A DNA stretch of 64,000 bases from Diphasiastrum complanatum. Lineage: Eukaryota; Streptophyta; Lycopodiopsida; Lycopodiales; Lycopodiaceae. The notes beneath the pieces were generated by a model. The model made no database searches and had not been told where the DNA came from. It saw nothing but the letters and a program-made list of their open reading frames with translations. Both the position numbers and the translations under genes were made by a program. The stretch spans positions 71,489,472 through 71,553,471 of the forward strand of contig CM055092.1 of assembly GCA_029204225.1 (NCBI GenBank), read 5' to 3'. This document shows, piece by piece, positions 31,155-42,601 of this stretch (the stretch's first letter is position 1; every line of letters begins with the position of its first letter).

Positions 31155-32460
31155 GTGAGCTATGAAGTCGAATATGAACGAATAACTACATTGGCAGTTG
31201 CATCGTCAGGGATCGCTGCATTATTAACGAAAGGTGGTAGAACTGCGCACTCTAGATTTACGATTCCTCCGACAGAATTGAACGAAAGCTCGAGATGCAA
31301 CATATCAAAACAATCTTCGTTAAGTAAACTTTTGATGGCATGTCGACTCATCATTTTGGATGAGGCTCCGATGGTACATAAGTATGCTAATGAGTGCGTG
31401 GATCGGTCGCTGCGAGATATATTGGATATGGATACTCCATTTGGAGGAGTTCCTATTGTTTTTGGTGATGATCTTCGTCAGGTTCTTCTAGTGGTACGAC
31501 GAGGCAGTCGTGCTCAAATTGTCAACGCTTCATTAAAGTGTTCACGTGTGTGAAAATATATGGAGGTGCATAAATTATCAACGAACATGCGCGTGATGAG
31601 TGTGGAGGGTGCCAATAGAAACGAGCAGTCAAGGTTCACAGAGTATTTGTTGAGCGTTGAAGATGGTCACGAGCGCATGTTCAAACATCATGGTTTGGAT
31701 TTGATTTCTTTGTCAGATGATATATTCCTAAAGATAACGTGATGTGCGTGAATTGATTTCGTTCACTTTTTCTGATATTGCATGACGCTACATGGATGTT
31801 GAATTTTGAGGAGTCCTGCAATATTAACCCCATTGAATTTAGACGTGGATGAGATCAATGCGAAAGTTGTAGAGCAGCTTCCAGGGGATGGTTACACATT
31901 TTATAGTGCTGATAGTGTGGTTGAACGTGACGACTCTGATGTGTACTTAGTAGAGTTTATAAACAGTTTGCAACCAAGTGGATGTCCTCCACATAGATTG
32001 GTGTTAAATGTTGGCATGATAGTAATGTTGTTGCGGTCCATCGCGTCACAAAAAGGATTGTGCAATGGTACGAGACTCATCATTCGTAGATTGGGTAGAC
32101 AAGTCGTAGACGCAGAGATAGTTACCGGCAGAAAAATTGGGAGTAGAGTCCTCATTCCACAGATCCCTTTGGTGCCAAGCGCTTCAGACTTGCCGTTTGA
32201 ATTGCAGCAAGTACAATTTCCTATTAGAGCGACTTTTGCCATGACAATAAACAAGACAGAGGAGCAAACTATGGAGACTATTGGATTGTACTTAGGATTA
32301 GAGTTAGGATACACAAATTGCTGCTACCTACAAAAACATGATTGTCGGCAAGGAATGGTTTCACACAAAAACATGGTCGTACACATTAGAGTGGTTGCAG
32401 ACAAAATAATTGCTTCCATTGAATGTATTGACCGCACATTTGGATGGCCCGTATCAAATT
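31155..32460 (+). pseudogene. Helitron-type PIF1-like helicase, N-terminally truncated
   Basis: PIF1-family helicase, the C-terminal half of Helitron RepHel proteins, which unwind DNA in rolling-circle transposition. Visible motifs in order: Ia ASSGIAALLTKGGRTAHSRF (31200-31260); Walker B LIILDEAPMVHK (about 31345-31380); III FGGVPIVFGDDLRQVLL (31440-31490, usually GGDFRQ); IV KLSTNMR (about 31572); AILTPLNLDVDEIN; V NVGMIVMLLR and KGLCNGTRLII; VI FPIRATFAMTINKTEEQT (about 32217-32270). Walker A and Rep are absent. In-frame stops at 31551 and 31740 and a frameshift at 31740-31805 make it dead. A Helitron-like 3' end lies about 0.9 kb downstream. Confidence 0.8.
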
Positions 32461-33069
32461 TGTATGTATGCATATGTGTTTTTGATGTGTATATGTATGT
32501 GTCTTCATGTGTATATGAGCAATACGAAGAAAATGTGTGTGTATGTCTATGGAATAATTGAGGATTTAGGGTATGTATGTCTATGCAGATGGTGCAGGTT
32601 GTGATAAACTGTAGGACATTTGTGCGAGAGATAATGGAGCTATTCTGTTTTGGAGATGATGTTTATCCATGCAACGTTATTTGGGTGATAGAGCTATACA
32701 CCCATTTTTGTACTATTAGCAACTTTGCGAAAATTTTCTTTCTCGAAACAGATTTTTATTGATAAATGTAGATGAATTTGCTAGTAATATGAAGTTATAT
32801 TTGAAGGATATGTCAATTGTGAGACCGAGTAAAGTACAAACAATGTTGGAATTGATGGTGTGCACGGTACTTAAGAATGACTTTGTATTTTGAATTTTAT
32901 ATAAATTTGAATTTGAATTTTGTGTAAATCTTTGATTTCTAATTTGATGCTTACCTTCATTTGGCTGATTGGGATGTACACAGAATACTTACATTAGTTT
33001 ATCTTATCCTCTGGTTAATGTTTATATTTAGTATATATATCTATTAGATTTTAATTTTAAGAAATTAGA

Positions 33070-33239
33070 AACATGCACACCACGCATGTGAAAAGTGGTG
33101 GTAGTTGATATAAGCTTTGGTAAAGAACGTGCACCCCACGCATGTGAAAAGTGATGATAGTTGATATATAAGCTTTGGTAAAAAACGTGCATGCCACGCA
33201 TGTGAAAAGTGGTGGTACACACACACACACACACACACA
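33070..33239. repeat. 56-58 bp tandem repeat (2.6 copies) plus (AC)n
   Basis: CACGCATGTGAAAAGTG recurs at 33081, 33137 and 33195, with intervening GTTGATATA.AAGCTTTGG. The last copy runs into an (AC)n run at about 33217-33239. It lies between the helicase and the putative Helitron 3' end, so it probably belongs to the Helitron. Confidence 0.9.
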
Positions 33240-33362
33240 TTCCTAATCCTAATTTCACACCATATTTGTACGATCATTGGCCGTCCACCCAAAATTTCGG
33301 CTAATTGTCACTGACAACTTTCGACCCAAACCATCGACCGTAACCCAAATTGTCGGTCGCCG

Positions 33363-33389
33363 CCGTCATCGACGGGCACAAGCAACTAG
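33363..33389 (+). mobile_element. Putative Helitron 3' terminus (hairpin + CTAG)
   Basis: A perfect small hairpin CCGTC-ATC-GACGG (33363-33375) is followed 10 nt later by CTAG at 33386-33389 and then T. This is the Helitron 3' signature: hairpin, about 10-12 nt, CTRR, host T. Orientation and distance fit the helicase remnant upstream. The 5' TC end was not located. Confidence 0.55.
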
Positions 33390-35953
33390 TATATTTTTTT
33401 TACAACGATTCATGAATCACCAATACAACTATGATATATATATACATATACATGTTTTTGCATAGCCCCATAAAGTTATCACTAGGTCTATATAATTATT
33501 ACATGTATGAAAGATGAGATTGGAGAGGATGAGACATGATTCCTTCAATCCTTGCATCTACTTGCACAAAACTTGAACAACTTGTCCTCTTTTTTACAGA
33601 AAAATTGCAATTATCAATATGAAATAAAAACTTTCCTATGCAGCATTCACTTTTAATAACACAAAATTTATTGTTGATGTGATTTGCCAAATCATGTTTA
33701 TCCATGTTCTCGAACAACCATTTTGCTTCTGATATTTCAAATACGTGACTCAGAAATAAATCTAGTTTTTTGAAGTACATGGCATTTCAGTTGAAGCTGA
33801 GAAAACTAGCCTACTTTTTCTGCCATATCTGTTGGCTGATTCTGACGAATCCTCAAGATGCTCGGCCAGAGCTACCCAAGAGCACCTCTCACCTTAGACC
33901 GAGGAGGCCTCTGAGAAAATGAGACGAACGAAGATTGAGAGCCGAGAAATGCTAGTTAGGAATGATAAACAAGAACTGTGTAAGCCTCATGGTGAATCCC
34001 GGAAGATAGAATGACCATGTAGGAACTAGTATTTCTAGGTAATAAATGCAAGTAGACCTCTCTTAAAGAATGTAGAGTGAGCCACCTTTTGATGATGACC
34101 TCTAATAGAGAGCATTATTCCACTTGTAATTTGTGTAATGTGGAAATGCCACTAGGATGCCACCTAAGGAGCTCTCTTGCTTATTTAAGAGACTCCCTCT
34201 TTGAGAAGAGGAGCTTTTGTGAAATGTACCTACTCGATGCTGAATTGAGAAGAGCCTCCACGAGTTTTGGTGCATCCATCGAGCTCGTTGATCATGCTTA
34301 TTTCTTGAGTAATGCATTCATGATCTTGCCCTTCCCTCTTTTGTGTGTGGTTGTGGATAGTACAGTGGATTAGTTTTCCTACTTTCCTAGAGTGGATTAG
34401 ATTTCATTTCTTGTTTGTGGATTAATGTCGGAATCAGCATTCAGGTAAACTAAATAGGCTGTGTTTGTGATGTAATTCTTGCATATCCCCTTACAACTCT
34501 GTTTTTGATGTTCTTGAGATGTCCAAGAATCAAAAGACTAGTTGGTTTCTTGATTCTTGGACTTGTAAGATGCTGTAGAATAGCTTCTTGTTTCTCGTTT
34601 TGTGGATTTATGCAAGTGTAGTAGTGTTTAGGATCTGATTGTAACTCGTTTTTGCAGCAGTAGAGTAGGCTTTCAGTCATTGTTCAACGATTTTGCATGC
34701 TGATCTAATGGTTGAAGATTTTGGCATGCATGATTGACTGATTGTGGTCGTTTATGCATGTGCTTCAGTGCAAGATTGACAAACTTGAGTGTCCTTTGAC
34801 AGGCAAGACAATACTACAACGTCTGAATCATCATTCTGTCTTATCTGGGCATTGTAATAACAAGAAAACATCTAATAAATGCCCAACGAGCCTGGTAACA
34901 GGCAGAAACTGTTCAGAAACGAGAAGAAAAAACAAGAAAGAAAAAGCCAACTGATTCTCTAGAGCAAGGGATCAGTAAACAATATCACTAGAGTTGTAGC
35001 CTACAAAAACACTTGTGTCCTTAGGCAAACAAACACAAGAATTTAGTTTCTAAGGTACCAATTTTCTTCCAAAAACATCCTCAAAGTCAAAGGTGTTTCC
35101 TAAAAATTGGATCCCTAAAAAATAGTATAAGGGCAAAGAAATGGTATTAAGACTAATAAGAATGAAATCAAGTCATATATTCATCTCTCCTACTATGGGC
35201 TGGACACTATCATGCAAATAGTAATTCATACATGGTATAAATCAAGGAATTACACGTTTTAATTGATGGCAAACAAAAGCCAGCATACAGAACACCACAC
35301 AGACATAGCAGGATACAGTCTAAAACTAATTTGGACAATCAGTTTGCAAAACATCAAACTATCTCTACAGTCATATAAGAGGCAGAATTGGGTCAAAAAA
35401 AATGGGCATACTTTTACGGAGGAACACATTGCCCAATAACGTTTATCTGGACCCTTTCCCCAGATAGGGAGACCTGAAGTTAAAAAAACACATTTCCCCA
35501 TGAAGAAACTGAGGACATGTGGTTCCTGAAACATTTCATAATCGGACACAAATTCATCAACTGTAAAAATTGATGATAATCTATGAACTGCACCCTGATT
35601 AAAATAACTACAATTAACTTGCTTTAAAATATGACGAGTTATGCACGTCACCTAACTACGATAGCCTAGAGTAACTATAGTTGGCTTCTACTTACATTTC
35701 AAAAAGCTATAGCAGCGGCAAGGCTAAAAGAATTCCCAAACTAAGGGAAAAAATAACACATCAACTTCAGGTGCCTTGGATGGAGTGTGTGACTCAAGGG
35801 ATCCAAAGCCTTGCTTAGTTTGTGATTGACAAAGCACAAAACATTTTCTCATAGCATTTTCTATCCAGCTTAACAAAGTAATCGTCACATGATTGTCTTA
35901 GAACTATTTTCTGAGCTCACAATGACCTTAATAACTTGCAATGCTGTCGCATT
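33390..35953. other. Intergenic; 3' flank of DTD in its right part
   Basis: No domain recognised. Minus frames at 33499-33780 and 35259-35651 lack known motifs; the latter lies 300 bp past the DTD stop and is more likely 3' UTR or flank. A stretch at 34090-34250 has a TATTTAAGAG box and could be promoter or LTR-derived, but no LTR ends were found. Confidence 0.4.
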
Positions 35954-36570
35954 TCAGACATCTGACGACACTTCCTGTGACTCAACTGTTCCAGAGCCAA
36001 TAGACTTCCTGGAGTCAAGATGCATAGTTACAGGGCCATCATTGACAAGATGAATCTGCATCGGAGAAACATGGTAGGATGACATTAAAGGGTGAAACAT
36101 ATTTCATGATGCTCTTTTACCTAGTCAGTTCACCCACATACTAATCTTCAGGTTGCTACTCTTTATGCTCACTTTGTACGATAAAAACATTCTCACCTGC
36201 ATCATGGCTCCAAAAATGCCATCTGCATACAGAAAACACAGATGAATGCAAGTGTAGCAGATGGACAGAGTAGAGAAATAGAAAGCAACCCACATGCCAA
36301 CCCCAAAAAAGTTGGCAAACAAAACAAACTCATGAGTATGCTTGCTGATAAAATAACCATGACTTTAACAAGCAAAAAAGTGAATTGAAGGAGCAACTTT
36401 GGTAGCATCTTTTTCTATGTCTGGATTACCTTTCACTAATTCAGGCTTGTAAGCTTTTGAAACTTTAGCAGCAAAAGAGTTGTAGAATGGTTCTGCTTGT
36501 TGAGGTGGCATTGCCAGATGAAAATCAGGTTTGTTTCCTTTCAGAAGCCCATAAAGAGTAAACTGGCTCA
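35954..36570 (-). CDS. DTD: D-aminoacyl-tRNA deacylase (DTD), three 3' exons
   Basis: DTD hydrolyses D-amino acids (and Gly) wrongly attached to tRNA, a chirality checkpoint of translation. Minus-strand exons: 36570-36430 (141 bp), 36222-36197 (26-bp microexon) and 36055-35954 (102 bp, ending TGA). All boundaries are GT-AG and the reading frame joins exactly. The first exon carries the signature SQFTLYGLLKGNKPDFHLAM, then FYNSFAAKVSKAYKPELVK. The microexon supplies DGIFGAMMQ. The last exon reads IHLVNDGPVTMHLDS, with the NxGPVT motif that forms the cross-subunit Gly-cisPro proofreading element. It then has a short unconserved Ser-rich tail. Upstream exons are at 50844-50874 and 59110-59176, so introns are 207 and 141 bp here but 14.3 and 8.2 kb upstream. 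No damaging change is visible. Family identity is from memory of plant DTDs, but every exon fits. Confidence 0.9.
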
Positions 36571-38093
36571 CTGCAAGTCATGTAAGTAATGAAGTCAAAA
36601 TATGAGAAGCACATACAAGAAGCTTAAAGAAAGCTGTAAAACTCTTCAGGAAACAAGAACGTTGTGGTAAACCACAAAGGCATTGCCGCAAATCTTTTGA
36701 ATAAAAAAGATAATTGTCTAAGATTGTATGCAAGGTCATTAGCTGTTATTTGATCCGGGTTGTCTTGGAATTGTGGCAAAATGGTTAGCATTTTTTTTAT
36801 TACAACAAGGATTTACTCTGATTCAAAGTGTGCGCACAAGTATAGATATGATCAAAGTTGAAGTCCGCGTTCTGGAACGCGATCCGGAATGCGTCCTGGG
36901 ATTTCCCACTAGGGTTTCCCGGAACGCAATTTTTTTTTTTTTGTTTTTTGGGATAGTTGCCAATATGGGTATCATGTGAAAGGATATCAAAAAAGCAATT
37001 GTTATGCAAATCTGTTGCTTGGTTTCAGATGGGTGCAGGCGACATTCATCAGAAATCTGGATATCAGTAGATGGTTTAAGAAAACTGGCTACAATTTCAT
37101 ATGGTTTCAGAAATTTGGACATCACTAGATGGTTTCAGATGGTGTCTGCTATTCCACAAGAAGTATACAATTCCCGCCAGTCTAAGGAAGGCTCCTTCTA
37201 ACTCTTTCTATCGTTTTCTAACAGACGGAATCAGTAGATCTGCAAACCATTGGCATCAAAAAAAAATGAAAAAATTGGCCATTACTCCTTTTTCCAAAAA
37301 AAAAAAAAAAAAAAAAACTTGCGATTCGGGTCGCTGATCGCGGACGTTCCGGATTGCGAGATCCGAAACGTTTTTGCAGCGGATCACGATGCGCTGCAAC
37401 CGAGGATATGATAACAATAAAAAACATACATGAAATAATTTTGTGAACGCAAATAAATAATCTGTATTTAATTATTGTTGTTGGTGATGATGTTGGTATC
37501 TTTATTTGAGTATTGTTGTTGGTGATGATGTTGGTGCGCCATCCAGGTTGACAGCCTCGGGATGCATGCAAGAAAAAAGAGAGGGATGCTAATAATGTTT
37601 TGCATTATGACTTGCATATGAAAGTGCATCTAAAGCATAGGCCTGCACGCAAGAGAAAGAGAGGACATAAATTTTTTGCTATTTACTACTTGCAAAGAGG
37701 TGTGCATTGAAAGGGCCAATTTCTTGCAATAAACTCCTTAGCAAAGGCAATGCTTTTTGTTCGCACATACCTTTATAATTTAACACATTGAGTTTAATGT
37801 TGACTTTTGCAGAAACTCCATTGACTAACTTGAACACATAGTATAGCCTTTTGCAAGGCAATGTCAAAAAGCTCAAAAATTTTACAAATCAACAAAGTTA
37901 ATTTCTCCTGAATTTGCAAGCATTTCTGGCACTTTAGAAAAGGTTATTTATCATAGTATTTGCAGTTGAGTCAACCTCCATAAGAAAGAAAAATTATATG
38001 AGAATAACTTGCATATCAAACTATGTGGTCATTACATTTCACAAAAACTCAAATCTACTTATATATATTATAAATGTTCATAGTGTTGGATCT
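36571..38093. other. DTD intron sequence with poly-T and GC-palindrome repeats
   Basis: Start of the 14.3-kb DTD intron (its 3' end on the minus strand). 36860-37000 contains GGAACGCGATCCGGAATGCG and a T-rich run. 37290-37395 contains a poly-A run and ..GCGATTCGGGTCGCTGATCG... These resemble segments at 41110-41230, 48124-48226 and about 58010-58070, suggesting a dispersed repeat family. Confidence 0.5.
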
Positions 38094-39091
38094 TCTAGTG
38101 GAGTTTGTATATCAATTTTACTAGGACATAAAAGCATCTTTTAGAGTTTTTGTACCTGTGCTATAACCTCTTACTTATAACGTATTTCATTTTTAAAAAC
38201 ACTAATAAATCAAGGACAAAATTAGGAGAAGTCAGAACATTGCAAGAATTTGGCTGCTGCAAAGAGCTCTGTTAGCAACTGTGCTAACACAGAGAAAATA
38301 AAAAAATAATAATAAAACTCCGTGGCACGTGTTTTGTAAGACCACGTATGAGTATATGTCAATAAACTTCAAGCCATGGCATGTGTTTTGTAAGTCCATG
38401 AGTAGAAGCTTAAATTAAAATAAAATAGCTTAAACTTAGATTTAGAACTTAGACTTAGGAAACTTAAGACTAGAAATATTTTATCTTAAGTTTTCCTAAG
38501 TTAAAAAATTTGAAGTTCTAAATCCTAAGTTAGAAGTTCTTGAAAAGCTAAAAGCAGATTAGTCCCATAAATTAGTAGACACTTATGGAAGACCCTCCTT
38601 GCCATAAAAGGAGAGGTATTTGCATTGTAACCAACACTTTTGAGATTAAGCTATCTTGCTCTCTATTTTGGAGAATTATCATTCTATGTCATTTGTGCTC
38701 CCTTTGGAAAGGTGCATAGCTTGAGGGAAGGTGCTCGGGCCTCCTCTTGCCTCCTTTTCATCGGTTTATTGTGGCATGTTCTTTATTGCTTATTTGCTTA
38801 ATATTCGCCGCAATATTATTTTATTACCCTTTGGGTGTTAAGTAGAATTTAGATTAAACACCTTGCTAGTTGGGTAAGCCTTAGCAAGGGTTTGTATTTT
38901 GTCACCTTAGATAGTTTCATTTCCGTTTTGAGCACTAGTTGGGTAAGCCTTAGTGCTTCCGTCATTACGTCTTAGTTTCACATTTCTGTTTGAACCTTGG
39001 TAAAAACTTAAAAAGTGGACGAATCTCTACATCCCTATACTACATCTGTAAGTGGATCTAGCCACTGCACACACTAGAAATACTTCCAACA
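38094..39091. repeat. Possible solo LTR (weak)
   Basis: Begins TGTTGGA and ends TCCAACA (7-bp inverted ends), about 998 bp. Internal duplications (GGCACGTGTTTTGTAAG / GGCATGTGTTTTGTAAG) and a CCATAAAAGGAG promoter-like box are LTR-like. No matching 5-bp target duplication and no PBS or PPT were seen, so this is tentative. Confidence 0.3.
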
Positions 39092-39249
39092 AGCTCCAGT
39101 GGCTAGCCTGCTCCAAGCAGAGATTCACTTTTTCCCTCACTTGACTAACCTCTACGCCTGGACTCATTTGCTACCATTCTCTAAATTATACCTATTTCAC
39201 CTATCACTATTCCCTTTCGACCCTCAAATTTTTCTCTATCCATAGCACA

Positions 39250-39485
39250 AATGGTTCTTGGTGCCATTGACCAGCTGAAACATAACTATGCTCAGGATGT
39301 AGTAAGCTTCTCATAAATGCGGTGGACATCATATCCCCTATTATAGCCACCCTTCTCAATACTACCGTCACCACTTGCTTCCCTTCCTCTTGTTGCACCA
39401 ATGCCATAGTGATCCCATGAGGCCCAAAAACTATTACACCACATGATCGGTCTCACAAAGCTATCTCAACTAAACCCAAAGCACC
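39250..39485 (+). pseudogene. LINE RT fragment
   Basis: The plus frame near 39322-39416 reads VDIISPIIATLLNTTVTTCF then PSSCCTNAIVIP. This is close to TPTIATLLNSAVVFGFPSSW in the LINE at 19.3 kb and to VAPYISHIF..FGLPTSWCT at 63.9 kb. Only this short RT entry region is recognisable. Confidence 0.6.
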
Positions 39486-39889
39486 CAAAGTAGGCACCAA
39501 ATATCCACTTTATTGATTTCTCCTAAAAGTACATATCAAGATCTTAGCATAAACACATAAGAGCACTGCTGCTAAGTCTTCTCCCAACCACCTGTTGCAT
39601 GGTAAAAAGATGAGTCATATTCAGGAGGCTCTCCCTCTTAAGCTCCCAAACCCTCCTACCTCAAGCACCCACTTGACCCTGACTTGTCGCATCGTCGACA
39701 CACACACACACATGGCATACTCCATGCATAGCCGACACTCGCCACTTGGCAGTACCCTAACACATAGGCAAGTGACTAGGAGGACTGTCACACTCATACA
39801 CTAGACCAAGTGTCCCAATGAGCATATGACACGTGTTTGAACAAGTTAACCAAAACCTGCTATTTACATTTTCTTATAGAACACCAGGG

Positions 39890-40905
39890 GCCTGTGTGAG
39901 CCATTTCAATATTGACAATTTACAATTTACAAGTCCAATTGTTCACATTAAGGCAGGAAATAGGGTGCTATTTTTCAAGCAAAAGCTGTTAACCATCAAA
40001 ATAAATGAATTCGTTTCAAATTTTTTCACAAGAATCAGGGATCTTAGAGATCAATTGAACGTTGTGAATGAGACCATAGTCGATATGGACATCATGAGCA
40101 TCATGATGAATGCTTTGCCCTCATATAGATATATGGTGATGAGAATGGCAGTAACAAAAAAGAGAGACCAACATTTGAAGACTTCTCTAGAATCATACTT
40201 CAAGAGGAAGTGATGCACAAGGGACACACGAAGACATCAAAGAATAATGATTAGGCGACATCTTCAAATTTAGAAAATGGGGTTGTGGAAGGTTCAAAAG
40301 CAAAGACAATTCTAATGTGGGACTCAATAGAACACAACATCAAGCACATGGAGATCAACACAAAGTTCAGTAGCAAGTTGGAAATCTCAAAGGAGAATTT
40401 TGAAACCAAGGGGGAGAAGGCAATGTTTCTATTGTGGCAAGAATGGACATTTTGAGAATGAATGCTGCATTAAGCCAGCTGTTGCAAATGCTTGAGGAAG
40501 AGATAGATGCAATCATAACAAAGCCCAAAATTGAGTGCAAAATTTACATTTGAGGTGAATAGGAGAGCAATGATTAGATGTCATTGATGGCATTGAGCAA
40601 AATCACATTGGTGTGCCTTGATTTAGGAGCGACATGTAATATGACGTCCCACAAGAAATGGATCTCTAATGTGGATCAAAACAATGGAAAGAGTAAAGTG
40701 ATGCTTGGAGATTACAACCTACAAACAATTTGAGTAGGCAACATCAGCATCAAGTAAAAGGGATAACATTAAGGATGCACTATTGGTTTCTAATCTATCG
40801 GTTGCTTAACCGATCAAAATTATAAAGTGAAATTCTATGAAAACAAATTTCTTGTCATGGATATGAAGAATAACTTCGAGGTAGTAGCTCAAGATAACAA
40901 ACTTT
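39890..40905 (+). pseudogene. Ty1/copia gag-protease fragment
   Basis: Gag (UBN2-like): LLTIKINEFVSNFFTRIRDL, then VNETIVDMDIMSIMMNALPS (about 39990-40125). CCHC knuckle: CFYCGKNGHFENEC (about 40424-40465). Aspartic protease in copia style: CLDLGATCNMTSHKKWISN (about 40617-40673; Asp-Leu-Gly-Ala). Then KVKFYENKFLVMDMKNNFE (about 40825), which in copia precedes the pre-integrase domain. Many stops. The matching integrase is at 48440-49350, on the far side of the complete gypsy element, so one copia copy was probably split. Confidence 0.75.
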
Positions 40906-41109
40906 GATAATGCTTTCAGACATGGTTGACCAATCTTGGTCCAAAAAAACTGGTCAACCACATCCGAAAGTGATATCATGATTGACCAAAAATTTTGACT
41001 GCCTATAATTCTTTTAACCATAGCTCAAAACTAGGTCATGTGTCATTGGAAAGCCCTCATCAAGGGCTTTCTAATGGCACCATATTGAGTCAATTGGAAC
41101 CATAGTTGC

Positions 41110-41230
41110 ACTCTAATTCCGAAACGCAGTCCAGAATCGTGGTCCATAATTGCGTTTCGGATTTTTTGTAGAAACGCTTGAAATCGTGTTTTTTTTTGGG
41201 CAATAAGGGTATCTGATGAAAGCTCTAATT
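41110..41230. repeat. Dispersed poly-T / GC-palindrome repeat copy
   Basis: Contains CCGAAACGCAGTCCAGAATCG, TTGCGTTTCGG and a T9 run followed by GGGCAATAAGGGTATCTGATG. It resembles 36860-36975 (..GGAACGC..poly-T..GCCAATATGGGTATCATG). Confidence 0.5.
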
Positions 41231-41439
41231 AAGAGCATTATTACTATGTAGTTTGCCAAATGTTTCGGGTATAGGATGGTCCAGTTCAGGTGCATTAATC
41301 CATGTTGGGTTCTGTCAAGGATAAAAATTCAAAACTAACCTCTAGCCTGTTTGTTACGATCACAGATGGTCCCAGTGGGACAGAGACTGAGAACTGTAGA
41401 GCAATTGTACCTTGCCTTTTGCTTCAGAGGGTGCTGCCC

Positions 41440-41797
41440 TGTTACGAGCTCGTAACTAGTGCCGAACCCTAGAGAACACAGATAGGTCAGATACCACAGT
41501 CAGGGTCGTGTCCAGCGTACATGACCAACAGGGCAAGACAGTGTGAGTAGTGTGCCCCAGCACGGTCCATAGCCATGGCGGGCCTAACACAGCCTAGGGA
41601 CCCTGTCAGCAGGATAGGGCCCCCAGTAGGGTCCCGACGTGCAGTCGGCCACGTCAGTGCCACGTGGCCGACACTTGGCAGTAGCATGCTACCAGTCCTC
41701 ACACTGGGCTAGGAGGGGCTTACTCTATATCAGGGAGTAGGCAAGGTTGGGTGGATCAGTTAGTGTTTTCCCTACTGTGGTGTTAGGATCTATTACA
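41440..41797 (+). repeat. 5' LTR of the complete chromovirus
   Basis: Starts TGTTACGAGCTCGTAAC and ends GGATCTATTACA. A TATA-like CTCTATATCAGG at about 41722-41733 is a likely promoter core. It differs from the 3' copy at four sites: two transitions and two transversions. Confidence 0.93.
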
Positions 41798-41798
41798 C

Positions 41799-41810
41799 TG
41801 GTATCAGAGC
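41799..41810 (+). promoter_or_regulatory. Primer binding site, initiator tRNA-Met
   Basis: TGGTATCAGAGC, one base after the 5' LTR. Primes minus-strand cDNA synthesis. Confidence 0.92.
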
Positions 41811-42601
41811 CATCTCCATCCTAGGGAGTTTAGGATAGCAGTAGAGAAAGCTATCAGAAGATAGGAAGTGTTTCTCAGATTCTCAGAGAGGAATAGAGGA
41901 GGAGGATCGCTGTAGGAGCAGCCTTCAAACTTCTGATTTCCACTGAGAAATCACAGTAGCAAGGAGTCAGATTCCAAGTGTAGGTAACTCGCTGAAAAAA
42001 CAGCTGTTTCTCACTGACTTCAGAGGATTCTTCGTAGTTTTCCCAGCGAAATTAGAGTAGGAAGAAGCCAGCACCTCCATCGCTGTACAGTCAGAGACCT
42101 ACATCCGATTTCCAGGGAAAAAGTTACTGGTTTTCAGCGAGTTGGAAGCCAAAAAAGAGGAGCAGGGCCAGCGCTGCCAGTGCTTCTGAAAATCTGGTTT
42201 TTCAACAAGTTTTTGGGCCCCAACGTCAGAGATTTGGAGCAAGAGGATTTCTACCAGATTAGCGAGTAGGAGACTTCTGAAATTTCAGAACTCAGAAGGG
42301 TTTTTGGACTTCGGATTTGCCTTTTTGTGGACAAGTTGGATTGCAATCAGACCAGCGAGCTACTATCCTCAAAAAACCGGGAAATTTAGTACCGTTTTGA
42401 AGCCTCAAACTGGCATTTTTCGGAACAGCAGGTCTGAAATTTTGGGGAAAAGAGCTGAAAGGGTTCCTCTTCATTCTTTCTTTGGAAGTACAGTCCTCAG
42501 AAACAGCTAAGTCATCTTTCCTTTCCCTTGTACAGTTGTAAATTAGTCTTTTAGACTTTTTTTCCTTCAGAAGTTAAGGTAGCTCTCTTTCAGTTTCGAA
42601 G

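Noticed and set aside
33070-33216. CRISPR-like regularly spaced repeat
   Set aside because: Three 56-58 bp head-to-tail units without unique spacers in plant nuclear DNA; a simple tandem repeat.
35259-35651. 130-codon minus-strand open frame downstream of DTD
   Set aside because: No known domain and unlike coding sequence; position fits 3' UTR or flank of the DTD gene.
38094-39091. Complete solo LTR with target duplication
   Set aside because: Kept only as a weak repeat entry: ends match as TGTTGGA/TCCAACA but flanking 5-mers do not match and no related copy was seen.
41487-41702. 71-codon minus frame inside the LTR, repeated at 47433-47648
   Set aside because: It is duplicated only because both LTRs carry it; no domain and antisense to the LTR promoter region.
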